From Nannocystis pusilla (lineage in GTDB: Bacteria > Myxococcota_A > Polyangia > Nannocystales > Nannocystaceae): 64,000 nt of DNA. The position numbers were made by a program, and so were the translations under genes. Numbering within the stretch: position 1 is the first letter of the stretch; every line of letters starts with the position of its first letter. Positions 1 through 8,681 of the stretch are shown here, one piece after another. Location: assembly GCF_026626665.1 (NCBI RefSeq), contig NZ_JAPNKE010000002.1:5185168-5249167 (forward strand), written 5' to 3'. The notes under the pieces were generated by a model. The model was not told the DNA's origin and searched no databases. It saw nothing but the letters and a program-made list of their open reading frames with translations.

Positions 1-1637
1 GAGACCGGCTTCCTCGTCAAGCGCTGGACCACCAACGAGACCGGCGCGCTGGCGCAGTTCCGCCTCGGCGGCAAGGCCGGCACCGGCTCGCTGTTTGCGA
101 TCGATCCCAACGTCCTGCCCAACGAGGGCGCCTCCTATCGCTACCGGATCTACGCCTCCAAGGGCGCCTGCAAGGACAGCGACACCACCTCCTCGCTGCC
201 GATCGACACCGGCGCATGCGCGCCCCGATCAACCTCGCGGTCAAGGCCGACCCCAAGGGCGGCGGCACCCTCGTCACCTGGGGCGACGCCGTCCAGAAGA
301 CCACCAGCTTCGACCTCTACCGCAAGCGGCTCACCGACGCCACCTGGCAGAAGCTCACCAGCGTCGCCGGCAACGTGTTCTCCTACGTCGACAAGGAGAG
401 CGTCGACGCCCAGTACTACGTCAAGGCCCTGCACGTCGCCGACCGCACCACCAGCGAGGGCCCGGCCGCGGCCCCGGTGACCTACCTGCGGCAGAAGCTC
501 GCGGAGTGCCCGAAGACCACCGCCAAGCCCGAGCTCACGCGCGTGACCAACGTCGACGACCCGCGCCGCAGCAAGCTCGAGTTCACCGCCGCGGCCGCCC
601 TGTTCGCCGTCACCCGCGTCGAGTCCTTCGACGTCGCCAAGTCCGGGCCGTGGACGGTCCTCCACGAGACCTCCGCCGCCGCCGGCCCGGTCGACGTCGA
701 CGTCAGCGCGCTCATGAACAAGCACGTCAAGCTGCGCCTCGTCGGCGTCGACAGGACCAACAACTGCCTGTCCAAGCCCTCCGCCGCCCTCGACGTCTAC
801 CCGCTGCCGACCCCGCTGCCGCTGCCCACCGTCCCCGCGCCCAAGGATTGCGCGCAGGGCCTCATGGTCAAGTGGATCGACACCAGCACCTTCGGCACCA
901 AGTTCCAGGTCGAGTGGAAGCCGCACTACGCCGCCCCGTGGCAGCCGATGACGAAGGACAACTACTTCCGCGTCGGCAAGGAGGTCTGGCAGTGCCACAC
1001 CCCGTTCCCGGCCGACGCCGGCAACACCTACCGGGTGCGCAGCACCTACCAGGTCAAGAACAAGCAGGGGCAGATGGAGCTCCTCAGCGCCTCGCGGTGG
1101 ACCACCGACATCGTCGACGACGACCCCGCCGACAACGTCCTGACGCTCGACAACGGCACCATGGAGGCCATCAAGCCGGGCGGCCAGGCCGGCGACCGAA
1201 TCATCGGCTGGGTCGCCCAGGGCGCCTGGGCCGAGCACAAGGGCGACCACGTGCGCCCCAACAACGGCGGCCTCGGCCTGCGCTTCGGCTACTACGCCGC
1301 CGCCTCCGAGTCGGTCAGCCAGAACACCCCGTTCACCTTCGAGGCCGGCAAGACCTACGTCTTCAAGGGTTGGGTCAACGGCGGCGGCGACGGCACCGGC
1401 AAGGTCCCGCTCCAGATCGGCTGGTTCACCGACCCCAACAACCTGGCGACCTTCAAGCCGCTCGCCAGCGAGACCTTCAACGCGAAGCATGAATGGGCCC
1501 AGGTCGCGGGCGCGAGCTTCAAGGTGCCGCCCGGGCACGCCGCTGTCGGCCAGCGAATCGCAGTCCGCCTCGGCTCCGGCGCCGACGGCGGCGCCTCCGA
1601 CATCTGGTTCGACAACCTCACCCTGAGCGTCAAGTGA
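1..1637 (+). CDS. Secreted multi-domain beta-sandwich protein, 5' end missing, one frameshift
   Basis: The reading frame is open from the first base in frame 1 up to about base 225, then continues in frame 3 to the stop at 1635-1637. The switch falls in the C-run at 223-226; one extra C restores a single frame. The visible 540 or so residues look like consecutive fibronectin-III-like beta-sandwich modules (TW..A, YYVKA and YRVRS strands, paired cysteines) followed by a C-terminal module resembling carbohydrate-binding jelly rolls, with AGKTYVFKGWV and a final SDIWFDNLTL strand. No catalytic motif is visible. It is probably an exported surface or matrix protein; function unknown. A decayed copy of its last 25 codons lies near 5300-5373. 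A GACATGTC-type repeat begins 27 bases after the stop. Confidence 0.7.
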   Translation, partial: DRLPRQALDHQRDRRAGAVPPRRQGRHRLAVCDRSQRPAQRGRLLSLPDLRLQGRLQGQRHHLLAADRHRRMRAPINLAVKADPKGGGTLVTWGDAVQKTTSFDLYRKRLTDATWQKLTSVAGNVFSYVDKESVDAQYYVKALHVADRTTSEGPAAAPVTYLRQKLAECPKTTAKPELTRVTNVDDPRRSKLEFTAAAALFAVTRVESFDVAKSGPWTVLHETSAAAGPVDVDVSALMNKHVKLRLVGVDRTNNCLSKPSAALDVYPLPTPLPLPTVPAPKDCAQGLMVKWIDTSTFGTKFQVEWKPHYAAPWQPMTKDNYFRVGKEVWQCHTPFPADAGNTYRVRSTYQVKNKQGQMELLSASRWTTDIVDDDPADNVLTLDNGTMEAIKPGGQAGDRIIGWVAQGAWAEHKGDHVRPNNGGLGLRFGYYAAASESVSQNTPFTFEAGKTYVFKGWVNGGGDGTGKVPLQIGWFTDPNNLATFKPLASETFNAKHEWAQVAGASFKVPPGHAAVGQRIAVRLGSGADGGASDIWFDNLTLSVK

Positions 1638-1663
1638 TCGCGGGGCGTGCGCCCGGCCTCACA

Positions 1664-1692
1664 CATGCCCTCAAGAACATGTCTTCAGCGCC
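1664..1692. repeat. GACATGTC-type palindromic repeat, copy a
   Basis: The stretch reads ACATGCCCTC-AAGA-ACATGTCTTC, two ACATG half sites around a short A-rich centre. It sits just behind the stop of the first gene, the usual place for this element in the window. It probably acts at the RNA level (3' end structure) or as a protein site; this is inference. Confidence 0.5.
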
Positions 1693-1733
1693 ATCTCCGA
1701 TGGTGATGGTGACCGCGTCCGCGCGGCGGGGCC

Positions 1734-2030
1734 TCATGTACCCGACCTGGGAAGATTGGGCCTCATGGCCAAGTTGGCCACGGCTTGCGCTGAAGTCTGG
1801 GTGTTTGTAGACGGCGGAGATGCAGCCGCGCCGGCATCATGAGCGAGAGCCCTCGCAGGCGCCGCAGGCACCACCGGCTCTTTGACAGGCGAGAGCAGCC
1901 GCTGGCGCCGAGCGGATGCGCGGACGAGCCTGGTAAGGCCGACGATCCACAGGATGCCTAGAACCGTCGTCCACCATCTTGGGTAGAAGATGATGCCGGT
2001 CGCACGCGGATTCGCGGCGGCCAGGCGGGC
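1734..2030 (-). other. Possible small membrane ORF without a clear start
   Basis: Directly after the stop of the copper monooxygenase gene the same minus-strand frame stays open for 98 codons. It encodes a hydrophobic segment, TTVLGILWIVGLTRLVRASA, preceded by an aromatic FYPRWW and followed by a Pro/Ala/Thr tail. There is no ATG, GTG or TTG at the proper place, so it may be a remnant or have a start hidden by a further indel. No family recognised. Nothing else gene-like is seen between 1638 and 2030. Confidence 0.2.
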
Positions 2031-3487
2031 TCAGGGCTGGCGCACGGCCACGCCGATCGCGCCGATGCACATCTCGTCGAGGGTCTCCTCGCCGAGCTGG
2101 ACGTCGATCGGGGCGTCGAGGCCGACCTCGGCGAGCGCCTCCTGGACGCCGGGGTTCTGGATGGTGTTGTCATAGACGCAGCGGACGCGGATGGTGTCGC
2201 CGGACTTGAGGCGGACCATGTCGCCGAGCGGGCGGTCGACCTCGTAGACGCGCTGCCAGTCGAAGTCCCAGCGCGGGGTCTCGAGCAGGCAGGTCTCGGC
2301 GCCGCTGTCGCGATCTTCGACCCACACGCGCAGGTCGACGCCGACCTTGTGCATGTGGGCGGCGACGGCCCACAGGCGGGCCTCGACGGAGTCGGGGAAG
2401 TCGGTGTTGCCGGGGCCGGTGACCTTCCATTCGAACTCCTCGACGTGGTCGGTGGTGTCGGCGGGGATGACGAAGGGGCCGCTGAGGGGGTGCCGTCGCC
2501 GGGGGCGCCGAGGAGCGAGAACATCGAGACCCACTCGGGCTGCTCGGTGGTCCAGCGCAGGGCGAGGCCGGTGGCGTCATCTTGCTCGGGGCCGGCGCCG
2601 GTGGCGTGATAATGGACGTTGAGGACCAGCCGCGCGCCGGCGGGCAAGGCGATGCCGACATCGGCGGGGACCTCCATCGGCAGGCCGCCGGGGACCCATC
2701 CGCTGACGAGCGGGGCCTTGCCGCTGAGGCCGGAGCTGCCGCCGCAGTCGGGCTTGATACCGTTGGCCCAGCCGGCCGACTCAGCGGCCTCGTCGACGTA
2801 GATCAGGACGTGGTGCACGATCTTGCGGTTGCCGGGGATGAGCTGCAGACCGGTGACGAACACGTCGGTCTCGTTGCCGGGATCGATGCTCAGGCAATTG
2901 AAGAAATCGAGGGTGTTGTCGAGCTTCTCGACGGTGACGCCGGAAGCCATGATCGCGGTGGCGCTGGGGTCCGGCAGATCGAGCGAGGGCGGGGTCGGGA
3001 GCGGCGCGGCGAGCGACGGATCGCCCTCGGGGGCGCCGTTGTCGGACCAGGCCTGGAACATGGCCTTGAGCTCGTCGGACAGGCGCGCGTCGTGCTTGAA
3101 GCCGTGGGGCGGCTGACAGGCGTCGGTCTCGACGGCGTGCCACGGCGGCATGAGGCCCTCGGCGACGTCGAATGCCATGACCGCGGCCCAGTCGCGGGTG
3201 TCCTCGTAGGTCTCCATGGTGAAGGGGGCGATGCCGCCGGCGATGTGACAGCCCTGGCAATGCTCGGCGACCACGGGGGCGACGTCCTCGTGCCAGTTGG
3301 GGCGCCCGGCGGGAGCGCCGGTGGTCGGCTCGACGTCGGTGGTGCCAGTGGTGGTGGAGGCCGTGCCGGCGTCGGTGGTGGTCGATTCGGCGGTGGTGGC
3401 GTCGGTGGCGGCGCCGTTGCCGTTGCCGCAGGCGAGGAGGAGCGCGGTCGTGAGCGCGAGGGAGATCGGGGCGAAGGTCGAAGCCAT
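2031..3487 (-). CDS. Cytochrome c / copper type II ascorbate-dependent monooxygenase-like lipoprotein (one frameshift)
   Basis: The N-terminus is a lipoprotein signal (LTTALLLAC, Cys about 20) and a Thr/Ala-rich linker. A heme c motif CQGCH follows at residues 77-81, then a peptidylglycine-hydroxylase-type copper fold. That fold shows the paired histidines KIVHHVLIY (about 225), NVHYH (about 293) and, after a frame change, AAHMHKVG, which match the CuH and CuM ligands of the PHM/DBM family. It likely hydroxylates a small substrate or handles electrons at the outer membrane or periplasm; the substrate is unknown. The frame breaks at the G5 run near 2486-2490 (C5 on the coding strand). One more base joins GDGTP to LSGPFVIPADTTDHVEEFEW. 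The C-terminus is at 2031. Confidence 0.8.
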
Positions 3488-3626
3488 CGCGGCCGAAAGA
3501 GCACGCGGCGTGCCAGGGCGAGGAAGCGGCCGGAGCGGGCGCCAGCGGCGATCGGCGGGCGACGGCTGTCGCCGGACCCTGGACTCGAGTCCATGCGGCG
3601 CGCGGAGTTGCGCGGCGGAGTTGCGG

Positions 3627-3632
3627 TAGGAT
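3627..3632 (+). promoter_or_regulatory. -10 hexamer TAGGAT, leaderless start
   Basis: GG-TAGGAT lies seven bases before the ATG at 3640 and no Shine-Dalgarno is present. The same geometry recurs before many starts in this window, suggesting transcription begins at or next to the start codon. Confidence 0.45.
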
Positions 3633-3639
3633 CGCGGGC

Positions 3640-4221
3640 ATGACGACGATCCGCGATCCGTTTCGGCCGTTCGTCGCGGTCGACGACGGCGCGCGGCTGG
3701 TGCTGACGCGGCGCCGCAGCGCGGCGGACTGGCTGCTGCGCGGGGCCCTGTACTGGCTGCTGGCGCTGGTGGTGGTGCTGATGGGGTTGATCCCCTACGC
3801 GGCGTGGACGCGCGGCTCGGGCGTCGGCGACGTGGTCCTCGCGGTGGTGCTGCTGACGCTGACGTGGTTCGTGCTGCAGCTGGTGATGCTCGGGTTTCAC
3901 GTCGACGGGGTGCGGCGGATCGCGGTCGGCCCCGGCGAGGTGGTGCTCGACGCCCGCGGGGCGCTGCTGCGCCGGCGCCGGCGCGCGACGGACGTGGTCG
4001 CCATCGAGGCGCGAACGACGACGACCTCGACGCGCCACGGAGATGTCCGCTGGCTGCGGCTGCAGGCGCGGACCGGCGCGGGGACGCTCGATCTCGGGGC
4101 GCTGCACCTCGACGCCGCGGCGGAGCCGACCCGCGAGGCGGCGGCCGAACAGGCGGCCGAGACGCTGGCGGCGCGGCTCGGGGTCCCGCTCGTGCGCGAG
4201 GCCGGGCCGTCGTCGGGCTGA
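3640..4221 (+). CDS. Small two-helix membrane protein, unknown function
   Basis: The protein has 193 residues. After about 30 polar residues there are two transmembrane helices (YWLLALVVVLMGLIPYAAW and VVLAVVLLTLTWFVLQLVML), then a soluble beta-rich domain with GPGEVVLDARGALLRRRR. That resembles the bPH-like layout of small membrane proteins with a short helical hairpin and a C-terminal PH-like fold (inferred from pattern only). It stands alone; the neighbour upstream is divergent. A TAGGAT hexamer seven bases before the ATG suggests a leaderless mRNA and supports this start. GACATG-type repeats begin about 30 bases after the stop. Confidence 0.65.
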   Translation: MTTIRDPFRPFVAVDDGARLVLTRRRSAADWLLRGALYWLLALVVVLMGLIPYAAWTRGSGVGDVVLAVVLLTLTWFVLQLVMLGFHVDGVRRIAVGPGEVVLDARGALLRRRRRATDVVAIEARTTTTSTRHGDVRWLRLQARTGAGTLDLGALHLDAAAEPTREAAAEQAAETLAARLGVPLVREAGPSSG

Positions 4222-4252
4222 CAGGCCTTTGTCACCGCGGAGCTGTCTACCG

Positions 4253-4345
4253 AGACATGGCTTGCAAGGCATGTCCCCGACGAGCGCAGCAGCGGTCGTC
4301 GAGGACATGTTGCTCAAGACATGTTGCATGGGACATGTCATGGAC
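4253..4345. repeat. GACATGTC-type repeat cluster, copy b
   Basis: Five ACATG/GCATG half sites occur in 90 bases: GAGACATGGC, AAGGCATGTCCCC, GAGGACATGTTG, CAAGACATGTTGC and GGGACATGTCATGG. They lie just after the stop at 4221. Several pairs form inverted repeats. It is the densest cluster apart from the tandem array near 22.7 kb. Confidence 0.55.
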
Positions 4346-4347
4346 GA

Positions 4348-4518
4348 TCACAGCAGGCAGAGCAGCAGCGGGGCGTCCCCGCACATCATGGTGATGGCGT
4401 CGCAGATCTCCTTGGGCGGGTTGCCGCACAGGAGCAGGGCGCTGAGCTGGAGGTCGTCGCACAGCTTGAGCATGGCGTCGCGGGCGCACAGGCCGAGGCC
4501 CTGCAGACACGCCATCCT
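4348..4518 (-). pseudogene. C-terminal remnant of a cysteine-rich protein
   Basis: The minus strand encodes about 56 residues rich in regularly spaced cysteines (ACLQGLGLCARDAMLKLCDD, then LLLCGNPPKEICDAITMMCG) with a clean stop at 4348. The composition is helical and amphipathic and unlike random frames here. The upstream part is lost where the transposase-like remnant begins at about 4530, so this looks like a gene truncated by an insertion. The family is not recognised. Confidence 0.35.
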
Positions 4519-4531
4519 GTCGACGCGGTGC

Positions 4532-4651
4532 CGGTTCCGCGATCTCGGCAACAACTTCTTCGAGCGCAAGGACCAGACCCACACCGTCGCCAAACTCACC
4601 AAACGCCTGGCCAGCCTGGGCGATGAGGTCGAGCTCCGGCCGGCCGCATGA
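4532..4651 (+). pseudogene. Probable transposase C-terminal remnant
   Basis: Thirty-nine residues ending at the TGA 4649-4651 (RDLGNNFFERKDQTHTVAKL followed by TKRLASLGDEVEL) resemble the last helix-strand of several insertion-sequence transposases, where a LG..YF...D....A..L..RL..LG..V pattern ends the protein. No start, catalytic residues or terminal inverted repeats are visible. It adjoins two other broken genes. Assignment to a particular IS family is not possible. Confidence 0.4.
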
Positions 4652-4818
4652 CCCCGACGGCCGGACGTCCCTCCGACCGAAGGCCAGCTTCTTGGTAGAG
4701 GGGATAGCCAGACGGATCAGGAGGGGTTCAGTCGCTCTGTCTGTGCTGATTTGAATCGTGAAGAAGATCACCGCTGCGGATGCCTTCGCGCACGCTGCAA
4801 CGTGCTACTCCCCGAGCC

Positions 4819-5034
4819 ATGTCCGCCGATGTCTCGTACTTGCTGCTTGGATTCACCACGTTGATGCTGCTGGGCTTTGGCTTGCAGATCGCCATCATGC
4901 GCAAGCGTCGCGGCGAGTACATCGTCTACAAGCCGCTGCTGCTGCTGCTGCTGGTCGTGCTCTGGGGCCTCAGCCTGGTCTCTGTCGTGACCGGCAAGAG
5001 CATCTCCGAGCTCACCGGCGGCGTGATCGGATAG
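4819..5034 (+). CDS. Small two-helix membrane protein
   Basis: The protein has 71 residues from ATG 4819: a first transmembrane helix YLLLGFTTLMLLGFGLQIAI, a basic turn (MRKRRGEY) and a second helix PLLLLLLVVLWGLSLVSVV. A Lys/Arg loop between two helices suggests a hairpin in the inner membrane with the loop in the cytoplasm. It lies among gene remnants and has no recognised family. An upstream in-frame ATG at 4780 would add a polar leader, but 4819 gives the more usual N-terminus. A real small gene is plausible but not certain. Confidence 0.4.
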   Translation: MSADVSYLLLGFTTLMLLGFGLQIAIMRKRRGEYIVYKPLLLLLLVVLWGLSLVSVVTGKSISELTGGVIG

Positions 5035-5112
5035 CTCTTCCCGGCCGAAGCAGGCCACCAGGACGTCGACCATGGCCTCGACCCTGAACAGCGAATCCAG
5101 CTCGACAGGCTC

Positions 5113-5298
5113 GCGCTCTCGACTGTGCAGCCGCCGTCGAGTGCGACGGTGAAGCCGGATCTTCCCCGACCTCGTCTTCCCGCAGATATGCGTGAATCCG
5201 AGGAAGTCGAAAACTTCCGGCCTTCCCTGCCCTCGTTCATGACGATTCGCCGCGGCCAGGCTGCCGGAGCAGATCAGCCGTGTCTTCTCGGGATGCAA
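5113..5298 (-). pseudogene. Group II intron reverse transcriptase/maturase fragment
   Basis: About 62 residues on the minus strand match the end of the reverse transcriptase domain of group II intron-encoded proteins. The diagnostic blocks are HPEKTRLI, a GRFAA-like GSLAAANR, RGQGRPE and FDFLGFTHICGKTRSGK. Neither the YADD active-site block upstream nor a maturase X domain downstream is present, and the frame runs into unrelated sequence. It is therefore a decayed piece of a retroelement. Its 5' edge abuts a duplicated fragment of the first gene in the window, so the two probably arrived or broke together. Confidence 0.7.
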
Positions 5299-5373
5299 TC
5301 GCCGTCCGCCTCCGCGCCGGCGTCTCCGACATCTTGTTCGACGACCTCACCCTTGAGCATCAAGTGATCGCGG
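5296..5373 (+). pseudogene. Duplicated 3' end of the first gene
   Basis: The plus strand encodes AIAVRLRAGVSDILFDDLTL followed by EHQ, and then TGATCGCGGCGCGTG. This matches IAVRLGSGADGG-ASDIWFDNLTLSVK and the bases TGATCGCGGGGCGTG that follow at 1555-1650. In this copy the stop is out of frame and four residues are missing, so it is non-functional. A GACATGTC-type repeat follows it, as at the intact copy, so the duplicated unit may have included the repeat. Confidence 0.65.
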
Positions 5374-5420
5374 CGCGTGTGCCGTCGCTCGACCCGCCCC
5401 CAACGGCGCGCCCGGCCTTC

Positions 5421-5456
5421 GACATGTCTTTCAAAACATGCCCCAAAAGCCATCTT
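5421..5456. repeat. GACATGTC-type repeat, copy c
   Basis: GACATGTCTTTCAAA followed by ACATGCCCCAAAAGCCATC. It is nearly identical over about 35 bases to the copy at 22989-23023, which shows that this is a defined element of that length and not just a chance hexamer. Confidence 0.65.
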
Positions 5457-5736
5457 ATAGGCGGCCTCCCCCGCCCCGCACGGTCATCCCGGTCAGCGCC
5501 CGAGCTGCGCCGATCCGGGTCCCCTCCGCGCGTCGCCCTCGCCGGCCGCGTCGTCGCGTTCGCGTCACCCGGTTCACCGGCCGATCGCGCCGGCCCGCCC
5601 CGCCGATCTCATCCGTGCCTGCCCGACGAATTCACCGGACCCCGGGGCGTCGCGGCCTGACCCCGCCTGCGGACGGGGTCTGCCCACGCGATCGCGGCCG
5701 GGCAAAACCGCCCGCGCCGAGCGGCGGCCGCCTCGA

Positions 5737-5742
5737 TATACT
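5737..5742 (+). promoter_or_regulatory. -10 hexamer TATACT of the kinase gene
   Basis: GA-TATACT stands nine bases before the GTG at 5752 without a Shine-Dalgarno between, consistent with a leaderless or near-leaderless transcript. Confidence 0.45.
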
Positions 5743-5751
5743 GCCTCGCTG

Positions 5752-8681
5752 GTGGAGGACCGGGCCTACGCCGATACGCTCGCGCTGACGCGCACCGCGG
5801 TCGCCGACGACCCGGTCGCGCCGCAGCCGCTCGACCCTGACGCTCCGCTCGAGCGCGGCCAGCTGCTCGGGCGCTACATCATCCTCGAGCGGCTCGGCGC
5901 CGGCGGCATGGGCGTCGTCTACGCCGCCTTCGATCCCGGCCTCGATCGCAAGGTCGCGCTCAAGCTGCTCGGACGGCCCGAGGGCAAGCGCGAGGACGAC
6001 AGCCACGGCCCCGGCGCTCGCCTACGGCGCGAGGCCAAGGCCCTGGCCCGGCTGGCCCACCCCAACGTGGTCGGCGTCCACGACGCGGGCGAGGTCGACG
6101 GCCGCGTCTACGTCGCCATGGAGTTCGTCCCCGGCGTCACCCTGCGCCACTACCTGGCCGAGCACAAGCTGCCCTGGCGCGCCGTCCTCGCCCTGTTCGT
6201 CGCCGCCGGCCGCGGCCTGCAGGCGGCCCACGCCGCCGGCCTGGTCCACCGCGACTTCAAGCCCGAGAACGTGCTCGTCGGCGACGACGGCCGCGTGCGC
6301 GTGCTCGACTTCGGCCTGGCGCGCACCAGCGAGCTCGAAGAGCCAGGTCCCGAAGGACATGTCCCCAAGGCCAGCGCCGATGCTCCGCCGCCGTGGGCCT
6401 CCGGCCTGCGCGAGCGCCTCCCCCTCGAGGCCTCCGGCCTCCGCGAGCGCCTCCCTCGAGGCCTCCGGCCTCCGCGAGCTACTTCCCGAGGCCTCGGGCG
6501 CCCACTTCGACGTCGGCTCGCTGGTCAGCGTCGACAGCCGCCTCACCCGCGTCGGCGCCCTCGTCGGCACCCCCGCGTACATGGCCCCCGAGCAGTTCAT
6601 GGGCCTGCCGACCAGCCCGCGCACCGACCAGTTCAGCTTCTGCGTCGCCCTGTGGGAGGCGGTCCACGGCGCCCACCCGTTCGGCGACGGCGGGGCGATG
6701 GCGCTGCTGCAGGCGATCTCTCGCGGCAAGCTGCGACCTATCCCGAGAGACAGGCGCACCCCCGCCTGGCTGCCGCGCGCGCTGGCCCGCGGCCTCAGCG
6801 TCGACCCGCGCGCGCGCTGGCCCGACGTCGGCGCCCTGCTCGACGTGCTCGAGCGCCGGGCCCTGCGCTCGCGGCGGGCCCGGGCCGCCGGCGCCGCCGG
6901 CCTCGCGCTCGGCCTGCTCCTCGGCGCCGGCGTGTGGGGCTACGCCCGCTCCGGGGCCGACGACGAGGCGTGTCGCGGCGGCGCTCTGGCCCTCGCCGGC
7001 GCCTGGGACCCGACCCGCCGGGCCCAGGTCCACGCGGCGCTGCTCGCCACCGGCCGCGCCCACGCCCGCGCCACCGCCGACCGCGTCGTCGCCACCCTCG
7101 ACGCCTGGACCGCCGCCTGGCTGGCCGCCCACGCCGACGCCTGCCGGGCCACCCACGTCCGCCACGAGCAGTCGCAGGCCCTGCTCGACCTGCGCATGAC
7201 CTGCCTCGACGAGCGCCGGCGCGAGCTCGCGGCCCTCACTGACCTGCTCGTTCGGACAGGTCCCGACGTCGAGGGCCGCGCCGTCCAGGCGGCCGCCGCC
7301 CTCACCCCGGTGCAGCGCTGCTCCGACCCGGCCGCCCTCGCCGCCCCGGCCGCCCCGCCGGCCGACCCCGCCGCGCTGGCCCAGATCCACGCCGTCCGCC
7401 AGCAGCTTGCCGACGCCAAGGCCCTGCTCGACGCCGGCCGCCTGCCCGACGGCCTCGCCCGCGCCGAGGAGGCCGCCGCCGCCGCCGCCCTCCTCGACCA
7501 CTCCCGCTCGCCGCCGAGGCGGCCTACATCCTCGGCCTGCTGCAGAACCGCACCCGCGACCCGCGGGCCGCCGAGGTCACCCTCACCCGCGCCGCCCTCG
7601 CCGCCGTGGCCGCCCGGCTCGACGAGCTGGCCGCGCGCGCCATGGTCGAGCTCATCGCCTGCGTCGGCGTCTACCAGACCACCACCGACGAGGCCGTGCG
7701 CTGGTCCGAGCTCGCCGGCGCCATGGTCCAAAGGCTAGGTCCCGAAGGACATGTCCTCGAGGCCAAGCGGCTCGGCCACACCGGCATCGTCCGCCAGATC
7801 CGCGGCGAGTTCGCGGCCGCGCGCGAGCTCCACGAGCGCGCCCTCGCCCTGCTCGACCGCCCCGAGCGGCCCGATCCGCAGGCGCTGATCGGCACCCTGA
7901 GCAACCTCGGCAACACCCTCACCGAGCTGGGCCTGCACGCCGAGGCCGAGGCCACCCACCGCCGCGCGGTCGCCCTCGCCGAGGAGTTCTTCGGCCCCGA
8001 CCACCCGCAGGCCGCCATGCTCACCGGCAACCTCGCGGCCGCGCTGACCGACACCGGCCGCGACGAGGAGGGCGCCGAGCTGCACGCCCGCGCTCTGGCG
8101 ATCAAGGAGCGCGCGCTCGGCCCGGACCACCTGTCGGTCGCCGCGTCGCTGCGCCACATCGCCCGGATCCGCCTGCGCCAGGGCGCGCTCGGCGAGGCGC
8201 AGGCGATCCTCCGCCGCGCGCTGGCGATCCGCGAGCGCACCCTCGGCCCGACCCACCCCGAGCTCGCCGACCTGCTGCACGACCTCGGCGAGGTCGCCCG
8301 CCGCGAGCGCCGCTTCGCCGCCGCGCAGGCGCTGTTCCGCCGCGCCCTGGCGATCGCCGAGCCCCGCGGCGACGGCCACCCGCAGGTCCTGCCGCTGCTG
8401 CTCGGCCTCGGCCGCACCGCCCTCGACGCCGGCGACCCCATGGCCGCCCGCGAGCCCCTGCGCCGCGCCCTCGCGGCCGAACCGAGAGACCACGCCCCCG
8501 CCCGCCCCGAGGTGGCCGCGCGCCTGCGCCTGACCCTCGCCGAGGCGCTGTGGCCCGAGCCTCCGGCCCGCGCCGAGGCCCGCGCCCTGGCCACCGAGGC
8601 CCGCGCCCTCCTCGGCCCGAGCGACGGCTTCGCCCCCTGCGCCGCGAGCTCGACGCCTGGCTCTCGGGACATGTTTTATGA
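5752..8681 (+). CDS. Ser/Thr protein kinase with C-terminal TPR domain (three frameshifts)
   Basis: The GTG start gives a Hanks-type kinase: Gly-loop LGAGGMGVVY (48-57), catalytic Lys 71, HRDFKPEN (166-173), DFG (186-188) and GTPAYMAPEQ. The activation segment between DFG and GTPAYMAPE is greatly enlarged (about 85 residues). It holds tandem EASGLRERLPL units and a GPEGHVP peptide encoded by a GACATGTC repeat. After the kinase come a single transmembrane helix (AAGLALGLLLGAGVWGYA) and a periplasmic TPR array (ALGPDH, TLGPTHPELADLLHDLGEVA). That is the usual myxobacterial kinase-TPR layout for sensing extracytoplasmic partners. Frames are joined at about 6460 (in the internal repeat), 7508 (C3, C4 expected) and 8636 (C5, C6 expected). 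The last codons lie in a repeat, ending LRRELDAWLSGHVL and TGA 8679-8681. Confidence 0.85.
6349..6367 (+). repeat. GACATGTC-type repeat embedded in the kinase gene, copy d
   Basis: GGTCCCGAAGGACATGTCCCC is read in frame as GPEGHVP. A near-identical copy lies 1.4 kb downstream in the same gene, also read as GPEGHV. In both cases the reading frame is kept open. Confidence 0.6.
7738..7756 (+). repeat. GACATGTC-type repeat embedded in the kinase gene, copy e
   Basis: GGTCCCGAAGGACATGTCC, identical to the kinase-domain copy over 19 bases. It is read as GPEGHVLEA just before the first TPR helix. Confidence 0.6.

Larger units (their letters stand above)
5374..5751. other. Intergenic stretch with one repeat copy
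   Basis: The only structure seen is the repeat at 5421-5456 and the -10 hexamer TATACT at 5737-5742. The rest is GC-rich sequence without a convincing frame. Confidence 0.5.
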
